Under the pieces are notes generated by a model. It saw nothing but the letters and a program-made list of their open reading frames with translations, was not told where the DNA came from and did not search any database. From JBMNRY01 sp050944915 (GTDB taxonomy: Bacteria > Bacillota > Limnochordia > JAAZLZ01), in the NCBI GenBank assembly GCA_050944915.1, contig JBMNRY010000074.1, positions 1 through 9,790 of the forward strand: a stretch of 9,790 nucleotides of DNA. Direction: 5' to 3'. The position numbers were made by a program, and so were the translations under genes. Below are positions 6,733-9,790 of the stretch, piece by piece; position 1 is the stretch's first letter, and each line of letters starts with the position of its first letter.

Positions 6733-7086
6733 GTGTTGGTGATCAGGACACAAGAAGAGATGTTAAGGGATGTCCAGGAAAAGGTGCGTGATGGTCAGGG
6801 GAAGGTAGAATTCCTCCATTTATTCACCAAGGAAGAATTAGGGTCTAAGACCCGCCTTTGTGCCAAGACGACCCTCCCCCCGGGGAGTTCCATCGGACTC
6901 CATCCCCACCATGAGGAAGAGGAAGTCTATTACATCCTCCGGGGAAAGGCCAGGGTCAATGATAACGGCACCGTGCGGGATTTGGGACCGGGGGATGCAG
7001 TACTAACCGGTGGCGGCAGTTCCCATTCGATAGAGAACATAGGGGATGAGCCCTTGGAAGTTCTGGCCATAATCATTCCTTTCTAA
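6733..7086 (+). CDS. small single-domain cupin protein
   Basis: This protein of about 117 residues is one cupin beta-barrel. Motif 1 is GSSIGLHPHHEEEEVYYILRG (G51-G71), placing metal ligands at H57, H59 and E64. Motif 2 is GDAVLTGGGSSHSIEN, placing the fourth ligand at H98. All four positions for binding a divalent metal are present, but single cupins range from enzymes to sugar-binding proteins, so no reaction can be assigned. GTG, TTG and GTG codons follow each other at 6733, 6736 and 6739. The purine stretch AAAGGGG ends at 6729, so TTG 6736 or GTG 6739 may be the real start, changing the length by one or two residues. It lies 53 bp after the PfoR-like gene with no terminator between and has a strong terminator after its stop, so it is probably the last gene of a two-gene unit. 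Confidence 0.88.
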   Translation: MLVIRTQEEMLRDVQEKVRDGQGKVEFLHLFTKEELGSKTRLCAKTTLPPGSSIGLHPHHEEEEVYYILRGKARVNDNGTVRDLGPGDAVLTGGGSSHSIENIGDEPLEVLAIIIPF

Positions 7087-7092
7087 GAGTGA

Positions 7093-7121
7093 AAAACCCT
7101 CCCCTTTTGGGGAGGGTTTTG
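7093..7121. terminator. bidirectional intrinsic terminator after the cupin
   Basis: AAAACCCTCCCC (7093-7104) pairs perfectly with GGGGAGGGTTTT (7109-7120) around a TTTT loop: 12 bp in all, 8 of them in the GC-rich core. A-rich and T-rich flanks are present on both sides, so it can stop transcription of the cupin on plus and back up the FMN-binding gene's terminator on minus. Confidence 0.92.
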
Positions 7122-7128
7122 GCCAGGG

Positions 7129-7151
7129 AAAAGCCAGGGGCTAACCCTGGC
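7129..7151 (-). terminator. terminator of the FMN-binding protein gene
   Basis: Read on minus, GCCAGGG (7151-7145) pairs with CCCTGGC (7139-7133) around a 5-nt loop and is followed by TTTT (7132-7129). It begins 10 nt after the minus-strand stop codon at 7162 and lies back to back with the cupin terminator. Confidence 0.82.
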
Positions 7152-7161
7152 CCGGATTTTC

Positions 7162-7500
7162 TTATTCAGCTTTGCGCAAAGCATCGGCGACGGATGCCAA
7201 GACACCTTTGCTGGTTCCAGTTGCACCGCTGACGGTGTCAACTTCGACGCTTTGGGCTTTAAGGATTGCCGGGATGACATTATTAATCGCGGCATCGGAG
7301 ATACCAGGGGTATCAGCGTGGCTGACAACTTTGATGTCGGTGATGACGCCGTTTTCAATTGTAACTTCCGTAACGATTTCACTGCTAAAACCTTTACCTA
7401 CACCTTGGAAGGTGCCGTTCTGCCAAGCCGAAGCGACCACGGAAAACAGGAAAATGGCTGCCAGAATCGTTGTGACCATGGTAATTCTGCTTCTTTTCAT
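7162..7500 (-). CDS. secreted FMN-binding domain protein
   Basis: This 112-residue protein has a Sec-type signal peptide (MKRSR, then a hydrophobic run to VVASA; cleavage likely after A25) and then a single FMN_bind domain (PF04205). The domain shows VVSHADTPGISDAAINNVIPAI (H61 onward) and the flavinylation-type motif DTVSGATGTSKG. In NqrC/RnfG-like proteins the last Thr of SGATxT, here T96, receives FMN covalently from ApbE. The mature protein would therefore be a small extracytoplasmic flavoprotein, probably an electron carrier. No ApbE, membrane reductase or cytochrome gene is in the window, so its partner is unknown. ATG 7500 has AAGGAGG 6-7 nt upstream. It converges on the cupin gene and ends in its own terminator. 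Confidence 0.9.
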   Translation of the reverse strand: MKRSRITMVTTILAAIFLFSVVASAWQNGTFQGVGKGFSSEIVTEVTIENGVITDIKVVSHADTPGISDAAINNVIPAILKAQSVEVDTVSGATGTSKGVLASVADALRKAE

Positions 7501-7626
7501 GATTTGTTCCTCCTTAGATATATCGACCTATGGTCCCTAAGATGCGGTCACACCCCCCTTTGGACCACTGGGAATAAATATTTGCTAGTGGCATTGAAAT
7601 TCCTGCCGCCCGAGGCAAATTGCCCC

Positions 7627-7645
7627 AATTTTCCTGGGGAAAATT
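7627..7645. repeat. inverted repeat in the divergent intergenic region
   Basis: AATTTTCC (7627-7634) and GGAAAATT (7638-7645) form a perfect 8-bp inverted repeat with a 3-nt loop, followed by TTT. It lies in the 272-bp gap between the FMN-binding gene (minus) and the methyltransferase (plus). It could be an operator or a small hairpin. I see no other gene or RNA in this gap. Confidence 0.4.
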
Positions 7646-7667
7646 TTTCCTGACGGTGGGGCTAGCC

Positions 7668-7697
7668 TTGTCAAGGGGGGTGGCAGATTGCTAACAT
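7668..7697 (+). promoter_or_regulatory. candidate promoter of the methyltransferase unit
   Basis: TTGTCA (7668-7673; 5 of 6 match to consensus) is 18 bp from TAACAT (7692-7697; 4 of 6). Transcription would start near 7704, about 23 nt before the strong AGGAGGTG at 7727-7734. Confidence 0.4.
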
Positions 7698-7740
7698 AGG
7701 GACGGGCCCCAAGATAGCTTTTCTCCAGGAGGTGAAACCG

Positions 7741-7776
7741 TTGTTAATTTCCCCCAGGCAACGGCCCGTGGGATGA
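7741..7776 (+). CDS. possible 11-codon leader peptide before the methyltransferase
   Basis: AGGAGGTG (7727-7734), one of the strongest ribosome binding sites in the window, sits 6 nt before a TTG at 7741 that opens an 11-codon frame reading MLISPRQRPVG. Its TGA (7774-7776) overlaps the ATG of the methyltransferase in an ATGA junction, the arrangement of translationally coupled genes. The methyltransferase ATG has no good binding site of its own. Alternatively this is the true N-terminus of the methyltransferase, put out of frame by one missing C in the C5 run at 7751-7755: with six Cs the frame would continue through QATARG into MTDRQ. Confidence 0.35.
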   Translation: MLISPRQRPVG

Positions 7777-8675
7777 CGGACCGCCAGAGGAACAAAGGAC
7801 GAAAACATCCCTTGTTGCGCCATACTGTTGCTCCCCGCAACAGAACCCTTTTTCTGGAAGAGGCAGATCTTAGCCTTCCTGTTCCCACCGTAGAAGATTT
7901 CACGGGCCAAGAACTGGATGGGATCTACGCCGGCGATTGTTTCCAGGGCATGGCCAAGATGGCACCCCGATCGGTACAGGTCATCTTCGCCGATCCTCCC
8001 TATTTAGGTAAACAAAAATTTAGCGACTTCCCCTATCAGCGGCGGGCCGATTACCTAGCCTGGATGGATGAATTCCTCCGCAGGGCGGCATCCCTTTTGC
8101 GTGATACGGGAGCACTATATCTTTGCTGTGACTGGACCTATGGGGGAGCCCTCCAGGAATTGATCGAAAAATATTTGATCATCAAAAACCGCATCACTTG
8201 GCAGCGGGAAAAGGGTCGGGGGGCCAAGCGAAACTGGAAGAATAATATGGAAGATATCTGGTATGCCGTCAAAGATGAGGACCAGCATATCTTCAATCTA
8301 GAGGCCGTGAAGATCAAGAAAAAGGTCATCGCTCCATACACCGATGGGAAGGGCCGGCCCAAGGACTGGGTGGAAACCCCCGGGGGAGAGCGTTTTCGCT
8401 GGACCCATCCATCGAACATCTGGACCGATCTCACCGTTCCCTTTTGGTCCATGGGGGAGAATACGCCCCATCCCACCCAAAAACCGGAGCGGTTGGTGGA
8501 ACGATGCCTGCTCGCCAGCTCCAACCCCGGCGATTTAATCCTCGATCCCTTCATGGGTTCGGGGACGACCGCGGTAGTTGCCAAAAGATTAAAGCGGCGT
8601 TTTCTCGGCTTTGAAATCAACCCCGATTATGTCCGTTTGGCCCGAAAACGGCTCCAGGAACGCCTGGAACCTTAA
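7773..8675 (+). CDS. site-specific DNA methyltransferase (amino-methylating, beta class)
   Basis: This 300-residue AdoMet-dependent enzyme methylates an exocyclic amino group of adenine (N6) or cytosine (N4) in DNA. The catalytic motif IV, DPPY (D74-Y77), comes first; the AdoMet-binding motif DPFMGSGTT (258-266), preceded by HPTQKPERLVERCL (233-246) and followed by GFEIN (279-283), comes last. That order defines the beta class (N6_N4_Mtase, PF01555), which includes CcrM and HinfI-type enzymes. About 50 residues precede the usual start of the domain (DGIYAGDCFQGM). No restriction endonuclease or specificity gene adjoins it, so it looks like a solitary methylase acting in regulation or protection. 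The ATG at 7773 lacks its own ribosome binding site and overlaps a short leader frame. Its stop overlaps that of the converging aldolase gene. The recognition sequence cannot be read from the protein. Confidence 0.92.
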   Translation: MTDRQRNKGRKHPLLRHTVAPRNRTLFLEEADLSLPVPTVEDFTGQELDGIYAGDCFQGMAKMAPRSVQVIFADPPYLGKQKFSDFPYQRRADYLAWMDEFLRRAASLLRDTGALYLCCDWTYGGALQELIEKYLIIKNRITWQREKGRGAKRNWKNNMEDIWYAVKDEDQHIFNLEAVKIKKKVIAPYTDGKGRPKDWVETPGGERFRWTHPSNIWTDLTVPFWSMGENTPHPTQKPERLVERCLLASSNPGDLILDPFMGSGTTAVVAKRLKRRFLGFEINPDYVRLARKRLQERLEP

Positions 8676-9709
8676 GAACCGGCAAAGATCTGGTGGAAAA
8701 CATCGATGGTGTAATCGATATCTTCCTTGGAGATATCTTTATGGGTGACCATGCGGACCCCCTCATGGCTGACCTTGTGAATCAGTATACCAGCTTTGGC
8801 CAACTCATCGGCCAGCCAATCGGCCTTGAGCCCTCCCTCTAGTTGAAAACGGATGATGTTGGTTTGGACCCTTTCTAGATCGAGATCGATCCTGTCTATT
8901 TCCGCTAAGCTCTCCGCGAGCCGGCGGGCATGGGCATGGTCAACGGCGATATGATCGGTGTTTTCTAAAGCGACGATCCCGGGAGCCGCGATAATTCCCG
9001 CTTGTCGCATACCACCGCCCAGCATTTTCCTAATCCGCCGGGCTTTGGCGATGAACTGGGCACTGCCCACTAACACTGCCCCCACCGGACAACCTAAGCC
9101 TTTGGAGAGACAAAAGGTCAGGCTATCCACTTGTTCGCCGATCTGGCGCACATCGACACCAAGGGCCACCGCGGCGTTAAAGACCCGGGCACCATCCAGG
9201 TGAACAGCCAATTGGTATTCATCGGCAACTTCCCGCACGGCCCCCATTTGCTCCAAATTGATGGCCGTGCCGCCCCATGCATTATGGGTGTTTTCCAAAC
9301 AAATGAGACTGGTTAACGGGTAGTGGACATTACTCCGATCCCTGATGGCCCGACGAATATCATCGGGGTCCAGGGCCCCATGATGGCCGGGGATCAACCG
9401 GGGAATACAGCCACAAATACTGGCGATACCACCGGCTTCGTACCAGTAGATATGGGACTGGGCTTCCATGATTACCTCTTCGCCCTTGTTCGTATGGGCT
9501 GCCAGGGCCACTAAATTGCCGGCGGTCCCCGAAGTAAGGAGGAGGCCTGCTTCTTTACCGAATTTTTCCGCGGCCATCTGCTCCAGTCGATTGACCGTCG
9601 GATCCTCCCCTAAGACATCGTCTCCCAAAGGCGCGGTGGCCATGGCTTGGAGCATAGCGGGGGACGGCAAGGTAACGGTGTCACTACGAAAGTCGATCCT
9701 CTTCTCCAC
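8672..9709 (-). CDS. ltaE: low-specificity L-threonine aldolase
   Basis: This 345-residue PLP enzyme of fold type I cleaves L-threonine or L-allo-threonine to glycine and acetaldehyde in the cytosol. Visible motifs are IDFRSDTVTLPSPAM at the N-terminus, GDDVLGEDPTVNRLE (29-43), TSGTAGNL (59-66), H86 in QSHIYWYEAGG (stacks on the cofactor), HLDGAR (170-175, D172 to the pyridine nitrogen), Schiff-base K203 in FCLSKGLGCPVG, and GGGMRQAGI (231-239). The length is normal for the family. The GTG start at 9709 is supported by GGGAGG nine nt upstream on the minus strand. Its stop codon shares the TTAA at 8672-8675 with the stop of the converging methyltransferase, so there is no room for a terminator between them. 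Two AAACGGTTT palindromes lie just upstream at 9739-9766. Confidence 0.94.
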   Translation of the reverse strand: MEKRIDFRSDTVTLPSPAMLQAMATAPLGDDVLGEDPTVNRLEQMAAEKFGKEAGLLLTSGTAGNLVALAAHTNKGEEVIMEAQSHIYWYEAGGIASICGCIPRLIPGHHGALDPDDIRRAIRDRSNVHYPLTSLICLENTHNAWGGTAINLEQMGAVREVADEYQLAVHLDGARVFNAAVALGVDVRQIGEQVDSLTFCLSKGLGCPVGAVLVGSAQFIAKARRIRKMLGGGMRQAGIIAAPGIVALENTDHIAVDHAHARRLAESLAEIDRIDLDLERVQTNIIRFQLEGGLKADWLADELAKAGILIHKVSHEGVRMVTHKDISKEDIDYTIDVFHQIFAGS

Positions 9710-9738
9710 GCTTGTGTACCTCCCAAGGCTAAAATGTT

Positions 9739-9766
9739 ATAAACGGTTTTAAACATAAACGGTTTT
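9739..9766. repeat. twin direct repeat upstream of the aldolase, operator-like
   Basis: ATAAACGGTTTT occurs at 9739-9750 and again at 9755-9766, start to start 16 bp apart. Each copy contains AAAC-G-GTTT, a perfect 9-bp palindrome with one central base. The pair lies 30-57 bp upstream of the GTG start of the aldolase gene, where its promoter should be. On minus a TATAAC at the edge of the proximal copy could be a -10 box, but no good -35 is visible. Tandem palindromes at this position suggest a regulator binding site; the regulator is unknown. Confidence 0.45.
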
Positions 9767-9790
9767 ATGCTATTCGCTCAGTTCTGCATG

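Noticed and set aside
6693..6795. Short plus-strand frame starting at ATG 6693 between the PfoR-like gene and the cupin
   Set aside because: It overlaps the cupin in another frame, is about 33 codons long, and shows no recognisable protein features.
7172..7653. Plus-strand frames opposite the FMN-binding gene
   Set aside because: They are antisense shadows; the minus-strand gene has a signal peptide, FMN_bind motifs, a ribosome binding site and a terminator.
1..9790. CRISPR array, tRNA or rRNA genes, or a phage or defence island
   Set aside because: No regularly spaced repeats, tRNA-like cloverleafs or rRNA stretches were seen. The only mobile gene is the IS30 transposase, and the methyltransferase has no restriction or defence partner here.

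Overview
The window looks like a chromosomal segment of a low-to-moderate GC Bacillota (clostridial or Limnochordia-like) bacterium. The grounds are strong AGGAGG-type ribosome binding sites with TTG, GTG and ATG starts, an S-box (SAM-I) riboswitch controlling a sulfur amino acid gene by transcription attenuation, many compact intrinsic terminators, and a PfoR-type EIIC membrane protein. No species-level marker is present, so the assignment stops there.

Layout. Positions 1-717 hold the C-terminal two thirds of an IS30-family transposase whose start lies off the left edge; the right end of the element probably lies near 780-795. A clear sigma-A promoter (821-849) then drives a SAM-I riboswitch (871-977), whose antiterminator and terminator can both be drawn base by base. 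It controls metY (1067-2347), an O-acetylhomoserine sulfhydrylase that ends in its own terminator. An acetamidase/formamidase (2449-3351) follows on the same strand and converges on a DUF401 membrane protein (3376-4599, minus). Behind that, also on minus, is an HD-GYP phosphodiesterase-type protein (4690-5544) with an uncertain start. On plus come a PfoR/PTS EIIC-like membrane protein (5633-6679) and a small cupin (6733-7086), probably one transcription unit. A secreted FMN-binding-domain protein (7162-7500, minus) converges on the cupin across two back-to-back terminators. The last pair is an orphan beta-class DNA methyltransferase (7773-8675, plus) and a low-specificity threonine aldolase (8672-9709, minus), which overlap tail to tail by 4 bp.

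Functionally this is mostly a housekeeping and metabolic neighbourhood: methionine/homocysteine synthesis under SAM control, amide hydrolysis, amino acid aldol cleavage, two membrane proteins without known substrates, and a c-di-GMP-type signalling enzyme. The genes are mostly single transcription units, and I see no multi-gene defence or biosynthetic system. The points most worth a second look are the 11-codon leader frame (or frameshifted start) in front of the methyltransferase, twin palindromic repeats upstream of the aldolase, the odd N-terminus and a motif change in the HD-GYP protein, the PfoR-like/cupin pair, and the IS30 end lying against the metY promoter.
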